Origin: Azoarcus sp.
Lineage (GTDB): Bacteria; Pseudomonadota; Gammaproteobacteria; Burkholderiales; Rhodocyclaceae
Assembly: GCA_031277975.1 (NCBI GenBank)
Contig: JAITLI010000090.1
Span: 1-36,586, forward strand
Direction: 5' to 3'
Length of the DNA: 36,586 bases
Shown here: piece after piece, positions 27,961 through 36,459 of the stretch
Position numbering within the stretch: position 1 is the stretch's first letter
Layout of the letters: each line of letters begins with the position of its first letter
Notes under the pieces: generated by a model
What the model saw: only the letters and a program-made list of their open reading frames with translations
Told to the model about the DNA's origin: nothing
Databases searched by the model: none
Made by a program: the position numbers and the translations under genes

Positions 27961-29279
27961 TCAAGGCCGAGGCCGGGAAAATCCCCGGCGACATGCAGCG
28001 CCATCCCCGCGCTTTTCTCCAGTTCCTTCCACAGTTCGTGCCGGGCGTCGAGTTCAAAATAGTTATAGCCCGCGTGGAAAGGAAGCTCCCGGGGCGCGAC
28101 CGGCAAAGGCCGCAGTACGATGCCGGGAAGTTGCAGGTTGATGAGATCGCGGATTTTTTCGACCGGCCCGATCTTGACCTGTGCCGGAAACTGCGTTTGC
28201 ATCTGCTCCACGGGCAGATCCGCGTGCGCGGCCAGCACGAACGAGGCCTGCTTGAACAAGGCGCGGTCGGCGACATTTGCCAGCTTGATGCCGAACTTGC
28301 GCTCCTGCAACTCGATGCGGATGACCGTTTGGTCGAGCACCGTGGCCAGCGCTCGGCGCAAATCCAGCAAAAGGGGGCGGAACGATGTCTGTAGATCGTC
28401 GTGAACATAGGCAGGATAACCGGACGCCCGCCGTGTCTCCGAAGAAAACGAGGTCAGTTCGCCCGCCAGGCCAACCAATTGCGCATAGAGACGTTCCGGA
28501 TGCAGCACGTCGATCTGCCCGAGATGTACGATCAGCGGTAACCAGCGGTTGATGAGCATCAGGATGAGGAACTCGCCGACTTCGGAAATCCCTCCGCGCC
28601 CGCTGGCCGAAAGGCGTCCCGCCAGCGCTTCCCCGCGCTGCCCGAGCAGGCTCGCCGCCTCGCGGATGAAGCCGGACAGGCTCTCCTGCGTGCGGCAATT
28701 GAGCGTCGGTGGAATGAATTCCCGATCCACGCGCAACACATTGTCCGCCTGCCGCTCGGTGATATGCAGCATTTTCATGGCGATCCAGCCATGGGGAACA
28801 TCGGCTTCCAGCATCAGGCGGAAACGGGGCCAGGCGATCTGGATCTCCGCCGCGCCCGCGCCGGGCGCATTGGCGTCTCCCGCCTCGAAGGTCGCGGCCC
28901 TGAACCTGGCGGCGCTCGCGCCGTCCTCATCGTAAATGACGCTCTCGACGCCCTCCCGCAACGGCGGCAATACCAAGCATACCGTGGCATTCTTCGCGTG
29001 CGGCGGGAAATCGAACGCGAACGGCCCCCCTCCATCGGCGGCCAGGTCGAACGGCGTGCCGTCCGGCAACAGGCCGCGGGCGCGCCGTATCAGTATCGTT
29101 CCCAGGCCCAGGGCATCGGGGTCGATCTCAAGGACGCTGAACCCCCAGAAAAACCCTTCGAAAGCCCCCTGCCCACGCCGGATGAAAGACTCGAAATAAC
29201 GCTCTTGTTGCTGGAAATGCTGTGGCCGCAAGAACATTCCCTCCGACCAGACGACCTTGTTGATATAGCCCATATACAC
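27939..29279 (-). CDS. tssK: T6SS baseplate protein TssK
   Basis: VVWSEGMFLRPQHFQQQERYFE start and typical TssK body. Confidence 0.95.
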   Translation of the reverse strand: MYMGYINKVVWSEGMFLRPQHFQQQERYFESFIRRGQGAFEGFFWGFSVLEIDPDALGLGTILIRRARGLLPDGTPFDLAADGGGPFAFDFPPHAKNATVCLVLPPLREGVESVIYDEDGASAARFRAATFEAGDANAPGAGAAEIQIAWPRFRLMLEADVPHGWIAMKMLHITERQADNVLRVDREFIPPTLNCRTQESLSGFIREAASLLGQRGEALAGRLSASGRGGISEVGEFLILMLINRWLPLIVHLGQIDVLHPERLYAQLVGLAGELTSFSSETRRASGYPAYVHDDLQTSFRPLLLDLRRALATVLDQTVIRIELQERKFGIKLANVADRALFKQASFVLAAHADLPVEQMQTQFPAQVKIGPVEKIRDLINLQLPGIVLRPLPVAPRELPFHAGYNYFELDARHELWKELEKSAGMALHVAGDFPGLGLECWAIRK

Positions 29280-29377
29280 TATGCATCCTGAAAAACAATG
29301 ACATCATGCGCCGGGGACCTTCCGCCGCCCGGCCCCGCGGAGATTCCCCGCCGAAAACATTTCCCTTGCGGCGCCGG

Positions 29378-29929
29378 TCATTTCCCCGGCTGTTCCTCGT
29401 ATATCGCCACGCCGCGCTCGCCCAGCACCACATACAGGCGTTTGGTCGGCGACTCGGAGTTGCTCCACACCCGCCCGGCAAGATAAGGCGCGGGCAGCGG
29501 CGCCACCGCCCGCCATGTACTGCCGGTCAGGTCCCGATACCCGGCGACCACCCCCAGGAACCGGCTGTTGAGCGCGGCGCGCCTGCGCACCATCCTGGTT
29601 TCGCCCGGCAGCAGGTTGTATTCATCATTGGTGAGCATTTCCTCGCCCAATGGCACGCCCCCTTGCCCCATCAGCACGAAATAGTCGGCGGACAGGAATT
29701 GCGTGTCATTGGAAAGCTCGAACAGGCGCACCACGATTGGTGAGGGCCTGCCCGCCGCGGTCGGATTGACGCGTTCCGCCGCGCCCATGGTGATTTCCAA
29801 GGGAACCGGGAGTTCCGGCCTTTCTACCGGCCTGAAAATCTCCCACAGCGCGCATCCCGGAAGCGCTATGCCAACAAGAATAATACCGAAAAGATGAAAA
29901 GCCCTTGCACGACCAAGCCCCGCATACAC
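29378..29929 (-). CDS. tssJ: T6SS outer-membrane lipoprotein TssJ (GTG start)
   Basis: Lipobox IALPGC; PSPIVVRLFELSNDTQFLSADYFVL; LLPGETRMVRR. Confidence 0.9.
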   Translation of the reverse strand: MYAGLGRARAFHLFGIILVGIALPGCALWEIFRPVERPELPVPLEITMGAAERVNPTAAGRPSPIVVRLFELSNDTQFLSADYFVLMGQGGVPLGEEMLTNDEYNLLPGETRMVRRRAALNSRFLGVVAGYRDLTGSTWRAVAPLPAPYLAGRVWSNSESPTKRLYVVLGERGVAIYEEQPGK

Positions 29930-29984
29930 TTATGGATCTCCCCGCGATTCGCCAGCATGCACGCCAAAAGCATTTGTGTTAACG

Positions 29985-30013
29985 TTGACGCCGCGAGCAT
30001 AACAAGTTAGTAT
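29985..30013 (+). promoter_or_regulatory. Sigma70-like promoter for tssABC
   Basis: TTGACG (29985-29990), 17-bp spacer, TAGTAT (30008-30013), upstream of the tssA ATG at 30048 in the divergent tssJ/tssA region. Confidence 0.5.
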
Positions 30014-30047
30014 TCTCGTGTCCAGTACGTGAGATAGTTCCTTTGCG

Positions 30048-31079
30048 ATGAACCCGATTTTCAGCCAGATTCTATTGGAAGCAGGCGAAGCCGTCGGCGA
30101 AGATCTGGAATACACCCCCGCGTTCGCCGAATTCACCACACTCTCGACGGGCCGCGGAGAGCGTCAAGTCGGAGAACATATCATTCCCGCGCAGGGGCCT
30201 GAATGGGGCGCGGTTTTCAAGGCCGGTTGCGCGCTGCTCGAACAAAGCAGGGATTTGCGCATCCTCGCCACGGTCTGCCAGGCGGCCCTGCAACAACACG
30301 GCCTGCCGGGGCTGGCGCAAGGGCTGGCGCTGATGGCGCGCTGGCTCGAAAGCCAATGGGACGCGCTGCATCCGGCGCTGGAGATCGACGGCGATTACGA
30401 CCCCCTGTTCCGCAGCAACGCCATCGCGAGCCTGTCCGACCCGATGGGTCTCGTGCGCGCCTTGCGGCAGGCGGTGTTTCTCGAAACCCCCATTGGAACG
30501 GTTACGATATCGACTGCGGAAAACCTGTTCAATGGAAAGCCGGTAGGAGAAGAAACGATCGTATCTTCCCTCGATCAGCTTTCACGAATAGCCACTGAAG
30601 AAAAAGAACGAAACCAGGAGTGTTTCGCCGCGATAATTTCCATTCACTCTTCGCTCGTCGCGATTGCCTCCATATTCAGGGAGCGGCTCGAAGCGGAATA
30701 TCGGCCCGACCTCGAATTGCTGGCAGGTATTGCTGCCCGTCTAGAACGCTTCGTCAGTGCGACGCTGGAAGAAACGGCGCAGCAACCCGGCACCGCCGAT
30801 ATACAGGAATCCGCCCTCCCCGCCGTTTCTCCCGCCTCTGCTCCGGCAGGCGCGGCGAGCCACGCGTTTCCCTCGTCGATCGCCACTCGCGCGGATGCGT
30901 TCAAGGCGCTCGCATTGGCGCGAACATATTTCGAAAACAACGAACCTTCACACCCCGCCCCCCTGTTGATTCGCCGCGTCGAGCGGCTTGCCGATATGGA
31001 TTTTCTCTCGCTCGTCAAGGATTTGACGCCAGGCGGCTTGCAGCAACTCCAAGTGTTGGCGGGAGAACCCGGAGACTGA
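30048..31079 (+). CDS. tssA: T6SS protein TssA (ImpA N-terminal domain)
   Basis: CALLEQSRDLRILATVCQAALQQHGLPGLAQGLALMARWLESQWDALHPALEIDGDYDPLFRSNAIASLSD. Confidence 0.92.
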   Translation: MNPIFSQILLEAGEAVGEDLEYTPAFAEFTTLSTGRGERQVGEHIIPAQGPEWGAVFKAGCALLEQSRDLRILATVCQAALQQHGLPGLAQGLALMARWLESQWDALHPALEIDGDYDPLFRSNAIASLSDPMGLVRALRQAVFLETPIGTVTISTAENLFNGKPVGEETIVSSLDQLSRIATEEKERNQECFAAIISIHSSLVAIASIFRERLEAEYRPDLELLAGIAARLERFVSATLEETAQQPGTADIQESALPAVSPASAPAGAASHAFPSSIATRADAFKALALARTYFENNEPSHPAPLLIRRVERLADMDFLSLVKDLTPGGLQQLQVLAGEPGD

Positions 31080-31190
31080 ATCGATTGACGACCATTGCCA
31101 TCGAAATGCGGCAGCGGAACACAGGCGGCGCCGCCACCCATGGGTTCATTGCCGTGACCATCATGCTTCATTCACCAAGGAGTTCTTGCA

Positions 31191-31739
31191 ATGCCTGACA
31201 TACCAAAGAAGAAAAGCGGACAGAAATTCATCGGGGACAATCGCGCCCCCCGCGTGCAGATAGAATACGACGTCGAAGTATACGGCTCGGAGAAAAAGAT
31301 ACAACTGCCGTTCGTGATGGGCGTCATGACCGATCTGTCCGGCAAGCCGAAGGAAGAACCTCCTCCGGTCACCGACCGCAAGTTCCTTGAAATCGACATC
31401 GACAATTTCGACGAACGCATGAAAGCCATCAAGCCAAGAGTCGCTTTCTCCGTCGACAACACCCTGACGGGCGACGGGCAGATCGCGGTCGATCTCACCT
31501 TCGAGAGCATGGAGGATTTCAAGCCGGCGGCCATCGCCCAGAAGGTCGAGCCCCTGCGGCAATTGTTGCAGGCGCGCACCGAGTTGAACAATCTGCTGAC
31601 TTACATGGACGGTAAGATCGGAGCGGAAAACCTGCTCGATGACGTCCTGAAGGACCCGGCGCTGCTCAAATCCCTTGCCAGCGCTCCCGCCCAGGCCGTT
31701 CCCGCGGCCAGGAACACCGACGACAAACAGGAAGACTGA
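31191..31739 (+). CDS. tssB: T6SS contractile sheath small subunit TssB
   Basis: APRVQIEYDVEVYGSEKKIQLPFVMGVMTDLSG...FLEIDIDNFDERMKAIKPRVAF; AAGGAG ribosome-binding site upstream. Confidence 0.96.
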   Translation: MPDIPKKKSGQKFIGDNRAPRVQIEYDVEVYGSEKKIQLPFVMGVMTDLSGKPKEEPPPVTDRKFLEIDIDNFDERMKAIKPRVAFSVDNTLTGDGQIAVDLTFESMEDFKPAAIAQKVEPLRQLLQARTELNNLLTYMDGKIGAENLLDDVLKDPALLKSLASAPAQAVPAARNTDDKQED

Positions 31740-31744
31740 CCGCC

Positions 31745-33247
31745 ATGCCCGAAACCAGCGCCCGCACATCGCCGGCAGCCGCCATATCCTATGCGGAACA
31801 GACGGATTTCGCCGCCCTGCTCGAAAAAGAATTCAAGCCCAAGACGGAAGAACAACGCACAGCCGTCGAAACCGCCGTGCGCACGCTCGCCCAACAGGCC
31901 ATCGGTTCCGCGATCACGCTGCCCGGCGACGCCTACCGCACCATCGAGGCGATCATCGCGGAAATCGACCGCAAATTGAGCGAACAGATCGACCGGATCA
32001 TTCACCATGAAGATTTCCAGCGACTCGAATCGGCATGGCGAGGATTGCATTACCTCGTAAACAACACCGAAACGGACGAAATGCTCAAGATCCGTTTCAT
32101 GAACATCTCCAAGAAAGATCTGCATCGCACCCTGCGGCGTCATAAAGGCACTGGCTGGGATCAAAGCCCGGTTTTCCGGCGTGTTTACGAAGAAGAATAC
32201 GGACAACTCGGCGGCGCTCCCTATGGCTGCCTAGTCGGCGACTACTATTTCGACCATTCCGCGCCGGACATCGAACTGCTCGGGGAAATAGCAAAAATAT
32301 CGGCCGCCGCGCACTGCCCCTTCATCGCCGGCGCGGACCCCGCCGTGATGCAAATGAAATCGTGGCAGGAACTGGCGAATCCGCGCGACCTGACCAAGAT
32401 CTTCGAAAATACCGAATATGCCCCATGGCGCAGCCTGCGCGAATCGGACGATTCACGCTATATCGGGCTGGCGATGCCGCGTTTCCTCGGCCGCATGCCC
32501 TATGGCGCCAAGACCAATCCGATCGACGAATTCGATTTCGAGGAAAACACCGGCGGAGCCGATCACCAGCGTTACCTGTGGATCAACGCCGCCTACGCGA
32601 TGGCGGCCAATATCAACCGCAGCTTCAAGCAATACGGATGGACCACCTCGATTCGCGGCGTTGAATCCGGCGGCGTCGTCGAAGACCTGCCGTGTCACAC
32701 GTTCCCGACCGACGACGGCGGCGTGGACATGAAATGCCCGACCGAAATCGCCATCTCGGATCGCCGCGAAGCCGAACTGGCCAAGAACGGCTTCATGCCG
32801 CTGATCCATCGCAAGAACACCGATTCCGCCGCGTTCATCGGCGCGCAAAGCCTGCAAAAACCCGCCGAATACCACGACCCGGACGCCACGGCGAACGCGA
32901 ACCTCTCGGCGCGCCTGCCCTACCTTTTCGCCTGCTGCCGTTTCGCCCACTACCTCAAGTGCATCGTGCGGGACAAGGTTGGCACATTCAAGGAACGCGA
33001 AGACGTGCAGCGCTGGCTCAACGAATGGATCGTGAATTACGTCGATGGCGATCCGCGCAATTCGAGCCAGGATACCAAGGCGCGCAAACCGCTCGCCGCC
33101 GCCCAAGTCGTCGTCGAGGACGTCGAAGGCAATCCCGGCTATTACAGCGCCAAATTCTTCCTGCGTCCGCATTACCAGCTCGAAGGACTCACCATGAGCC
33201 TGCGTCTGGTCTCGAAACTGCCGTCCGCCAAGGGGAGCAACGCCTGA
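31745..33247 (+). CDS. tssC: T6SS contractile sheath large subunit TssC
   Basis: ESAWRGLHYLVNNTETDEMLKIRFMNISKKDL...PFIAGADPAVMQMKSWQELANPRDL...GLAMPRFLGRMPYG. Confidence 0.97.
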   Translation: MPETSARTSPAAAISYAEQTDFAALLEKEFKPKTEEQRTAVETAVRTLAQQAIGSAITLPGDAYRTIEAIIAEIDRKLSEQIDRIIHHEDFQRLESAWRGLHYLVNNTETDEMLKIRFMNISKKDLHRTLRRHKGTGWDQSPVFRRVYEEEYGQLGGAPYGCLVGDYYFDHSAPDIELLGEIAKISAAAHCPFIAGADPAVMQMKSWQELANPRDLTKIFENTEYAPWRSLRESDDSRYIGLAMPRFLGRMPYGAKTNPIDEFDFEENTGGADHQRYLWINAAYAMAANINRSFKQYGWTTSIRGVESGGVVEDLPCHTFPTDDGGVDMKCPTEIAISDRREAELAKNGFMPLIHRKNTDSAAFIGAQSLQKPAEYHDPDATANANLSARLPYLFACCRFAHYLKCIVRDKVGTFKEREDVQRWLNEWIVNYVDGDPRNSSQDTKARKPLAAAQVVVEDVEGNPGYYSAKFFLRPHYQLEGLTMSLRLVSKLPSAKGSNA

Positions 33248-33278
33248 CGTTAGGGATCAGGGGTCAGGGATCAGGTTT

Positions 33279-33337
33279 CAGGAATCGGGAAAAACAAGCG
33301 GGCGTTGCAGCCGCTCGCGTTTTGGATCCGATTCCTG
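33279..33337. terminator. Possible bidirectional terminator hairpin between convergent tssC and tagJ
   Basis: Perfect 10-bp inverted repeat CAGGAATCGG (33279-33288) / CCGATTCCTG (33328-33337), with imperfect inner pairing. Confidence 0.45.
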
Positions 33338-33351
33338 GTTCCTGTCCTTGG

Positions 33352-34128
33352 TCAATGTTCGAGATTTATCCGGCCCACGGCGAACATATCGAGCGCTTCC
33401 CCATCCACATACCACACCCGGCGTCCGGCACCATACCATGTGCCGCCCGGGGATTCGTGCCAGACCGTTTCGGCGCCCGTCAATCGCGCGTCGGAGTCCC
33501 CCCGCGCCGGAGAGGGGTATCTTGTGGGCATATAAGCGATCTTGGCGGGATGGCCGGTTAATTTCAGGTCAACTGGCGCCCAGACCAGTTCCATGGCGCG
33601 CTTCGGCGGTGGAATTCGCAGGCTTTCCACGATCTCGAACGGTGCCCAATAATATGTCCCGCCCAGAATGATCTCGATCATCGGCCCGAGCCGTTCGTCG
33701 CCGTCGGCAATCCACTCGAACGCGGCAGGCGGCCCCTCGCCATGGTTGCCCTTGCTCGCGGGTGCGGCGGCCAGCGCCGCGCGCCGCGCCCGCGCCGCTT
33801 CTTCCCCGGATTGGCGCAACGCTTCGATCATGCTTTCAAGCCACGCGGGAGCCGGAGCCAGCAAATCCGGCAGGATTTTCCCCGCGAATACCGCCTCGCG
33901 CGTCTGCTCAGCACGCACGAGCATCCTGATCAGTTGCGCTTCCGGTGCCAGTTCGGCATCGAATTGACAGGCAAGCTGCAATTGTTGCAGCGCCTTTTGA
34001 TACTCCCCCTGCACAAGCCGCAATTGCGCCAGCGCTAGCCGATGGGAAGCCTTGAGCGGCTCGGCGCGAATCGCGACGCTGATTTGTTCAATTTCCTGTG
34101 CCAGCCCACGAATGGTAAGAGAAGTCAT
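33352..34128 (-). CDS. tagJ: T6SS accessory protein TagJ/ImpE
   Basis: LRLVQGEYQKALQQLQLACQFDAELAPEAQLIRMLVRAEQTREAVFAG; FEWIADGDERLGPMIEIILGGTYYWAPFE. Confidence 0.92.
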   Translation of the reverse strand: MTSLTIRGLAQEIEQISVAIRAEPLKASHRLALAQLRLVQGEYQKALQQLQLACQFDAELAPEAQLIRMLVRAEQTREAVFAGKILPDLLAPAPAWLESMIEALRQSGEEAARARRAALAAAPASKGNHGEGPPAAFEWIADGDERLGPMIEIILGGTYYWAPFEIVESLRIPPPKRAMELVWAPVDLKLTGHPAKIAYMPTRYPSPARGDSDARLTGAETVWHESPGGTWYGAGRRVWYVDGEALDMFAVGRINLEH

Positions 34129-34386
34129 GTTGTGAATTCCGCCAATGAAAAGAATGGGAGAACATAGTTTACCACTTCCTGAAAAGATACATGAATCAGT
34201 CTATTTCGGGTGAAGTTTGTACAACGCGCACACGATATCATGCGTTCTCTATAGCAAATTAACTTGATGTGCTCATGTCGATCCGCACTTTTCCCATCAC
34301 TTGAGCGCTATCTGACGGAGGATAGAGAAAACAACAGAACAGAGAAAAACGTTTTCATGGCTGACTCCAGTTGTTGAAGGTTCTCT

Positions 34387-34420
34387 CTGCCGGGATGGTT
34401 GGTCTGCCGGGATGGTTGGT
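34387..34420 (+). repeat. Perfect 17-bp tandem duplication
   Basis: ctgccgggatggttggt x2. Confidence 0.85.
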
Positions 34421-34658
34421 GTTATGGTTTTGAAGGTTGCCCTTGGGTTCGCCGTGGTTGCGATCCACGACGGGCAGACCGGAACGGACTTCAGGCATAC
34501 CTTTGTCGCAAGGCAGGCGAAACCGCAACGCCGTTGCCCGTTCCGGCTGCGCCGTAGAGGCGCTACCCGGCGCGGCGTCCTATGTCCGGCGGCGTGAGCA
34601 TACATTATGTGCCCCTTTTCTCAATTAAATCAGTAAATAAATTTTCATGATTTTTCGT

Positions 34659-35411
34659 TTACACAAGTATGAAATTATTTATATATGTATTGATGTCCTG
34701 TCCGTTCAGTTTATATTGGCGCTTCCTCGCGTCTCTCGTAATCTGTACTGACAGAGTTCTACCAGTAATAACCCCGGTAGCCCTCAGGTGTTCAAGCAAA
34801 GCGTTTGGAATAACAGCGTAATCTAAAAAACGATCTTCCCGCATCACAAAAATATAAAATGGTTTTTTGTTGAGATTATCATCGAATGCTTTTTGCTCGA
34901 TACCGAACCCAAAAGTATTTCCCAAGAGAGATGCGTTTTTTGTCGAAGTTTTGACTTGAATATAATGGAACTTTCCTTCTTTCTCTGCAATCAAATCAAC
35001 ACCTTGATCAACAGCCATTGTTGAAACATTAAACCCCCAAAAAAGAAGCTCACTAGCTACAGCATATTCTCCAGCCTTACCAGAGTAAAGAGTGTTTACT
35101 GATGGCGGTATTACTTTAATAATTGAACTGTCAGTACTTGATCCACGCTTTAACCGATAGAATCCACGGCGAAATGTCCCTTTTCTTTTACCAGATACTT
35201 TTGAGAAAATAGGCTTTTTTGTTCTCGCATGACTGGATAGTGCAGCGCCTATCTTTTCTGCAAGTTTTTCCTCAGAAAGCCCAAAGTTTCTGTTTTGGTT
35301 TACGGCTATTTTTGCGATTTCGTTAATGTGCATCCCTTGCGTTGTTCCATGACTATCTTCGTAAAGGATGTCCCTGACAACACTTAAGATTGGAGAAAGC
35401 TTTGTGTCCAT
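34659..35411 (-). CDS. HARE-HTH domain fused to a PD-(D/E)XK-like (DUF4365-like) putative nuclease
   Basis: N-terminal HINEIAKIAV...GAALSSHARTKKPIFSKVSGKRKGTFRRGFYRL; C-terminal GKAGEYAVASELLFWGFNVSTMAVDQGVDLIAEKEGKFHYIQVKTS (E...D...QxK). Confidence 0.65.
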   Translation of the reverse strand: MDTKLSPILSVVRDILYEDSHGTTQGMHINEIAKIAVNQNRNFGLSEEKLAEKIGAALSSHARTKKPIFSKVSGKRKGTFRRGFYRLKRGSSTDSSIIKVIPPSVNTLYSGKAGEYAVASELLFWGFNVSTMAVDQGVDLIAEKEGKFHYIQVKTSTKNASLLGNTFGFGIEQKAFDDNLNKKPFYIFVMREDRFLDYAVIPNALLEHLRATGVITGRTLSVQITRDARKRQYKLNGQDINTYINNFILV

Positions 35412-35417
35412 GTTATT

Positions 35418-36092
35418 CTAATTCCCAAAGTTCTTCATTTCCATCGGTAGGGCACGAAGCACTTTCCCGACGATTCGAGTTTCTTCCAGCTTTTCAGCCC
35501 ACGGCCATGGCGGGTAGTTTTTGTTATCTGATACGACGGTCAGGGTTCGCCCAGCGTAGGTCAGGCGTTTGCAAATCAGCTCCCCGGCGTGCAGGAGCAG
35601 GTAAACCCCCTCACCGTCGAACGCTATGATCGATGTGTCAACAAAGAGCAGATCGTCTGGCTGGATCGTCGGCAGCATGCTGTCATGCTCTGCGCGGACA
35701 ACTTTTACACTGCCGTCTGCGTTTGATCGCCCGATCAGTTTCCGCGCCCCTTCGGCCACTATTTCGATGCTGTGAATGATCTCTGGATAATCTGAATTGA
35801 CTGCGCCAGCCCCGCACGCGGCTGCCACATGGAGTACATCGAAGCGGGAGATGTCAGAACGTGACTTTCTTTCGGGAGTCATAGGCCCTTTTCCTGTGGC
35901 CAGCCATGAGGATGAAACGCCCAGAATATCTGATACAGTTAAAAGATTTTCACCGCGTAGCGATTTTGTTGCGCCGGAAAGCCAGTTATTCACAGACGCA
36001 GTGCTGATATTACATGCTCGTGCAATGTCTGCTTGTTTTATCCCATTCGCTTTAGATAAAGCGAACTGTATCCGTTCTGTGAATGTTTTCAT
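35418..36092 (-). CDS. Phage-type transcriptional repressor: N-terminal HTH plus S24 (LexA-like) peptidase
   Basis: KQADIARACNISTASVNNWLSG HTH; EHDSMLPTIQPDDLLFVD (Ser) and YLLLHAGELICKRLTY (Lys) dyad. Confidence 0.88.
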   Translation of the reverse strand: MKTFTERIQFALSKANGIKQADIARACNISTASVNNWLSGATKSLRGENLLTVSDILGVSSSWLATGKGPMTPERKSRSDISRFDVLHVAAACGAGAVNSDYPEIIHSIEIVAEGARKLIGRSNADGSVKVVRAEHDSMLPTIQPDDLLFVDTSIIAFDGEGVYLLLHAGELICKRLTYAGRTLTVVSDNKNYPPWPWAEKLEETRIVGKVLRALPMEMKNFGN

Positions 36093-36094
36093 GA

Positions 36095-36152
36095 TAGGTA
36101 ATCCTACTATCGCGCAGTTTAGGTGTGCCTGCTTTTTTGCTAGCTGTGCCTA
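36095..36152. promoter_or_regulatory. Three operator-like 12-bp sites between the divergent repressor and Cro-like genes
   Basis: TAGGTAATCCTA (36095-36106), TAGGTGTGCCTG (36120-36131), TAGCTGTGCCTA (36141-36152). Confidence 0.6.
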
Positions 36153-36162
36153 ATATGCGTGA

Positions 36163-36459
36163 ATGGACAAATGCAAATACATAGACGGGATTATTGACGG
36201 CCTCGGCGGAACCTGTGCGACGGCCAGAATGTGCGGAATTCGATTTGCTTCGGTTTCCAGGTGGCGGAAAAAGGGCATCCCTCGGGCATGGCTGGCGTAT
36301 TTCCGGGCTGTACGCCCGGATTTATTCAATGAATCGGTCGATCCGCAGCGCCTCTCCATGCCGGAACCGGAGCTTCTTGACCCGCCCGACCTGATGGAGA
36401 GGCTGGCGCAGACCGAGTCCGCCATGCATGGGGCTGGAATCAAGGATGTCGGGCCATGA
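36163..36459 (+). CDS. Cro/YdaS-like small DNA-binding protein
   Basis: 98 aa, GGTCATARMCGIRFASVSRWRKKGIPRAWLAYF resembles a helix-turn-helix of Cro-like regulators; divergent from the repressor. Confidence 0.65.
   Translation: MDKCKYIDGIIDGLGGTCATARMCGIRFASVSRWRKKGIPRAWLAYFRAVRPDLFNESVDPQRLSMPEPELLDPPDLMERLAQTESAMHGAGIKDVGP

Noticed and set aside
31161-31769. 202-aa minus-strand ORF over tssB
   Set aside because: Antisense to a well-supported tssB with good ribosome-binding site.
34297-34605. 102-aa minus-strand ORF or overlapping 61/63-aa plus-strand ORFs
   Set aside because: No recognisable domain, overlapping frames on both strands, includes the tandem duplication; not supportable as coding.
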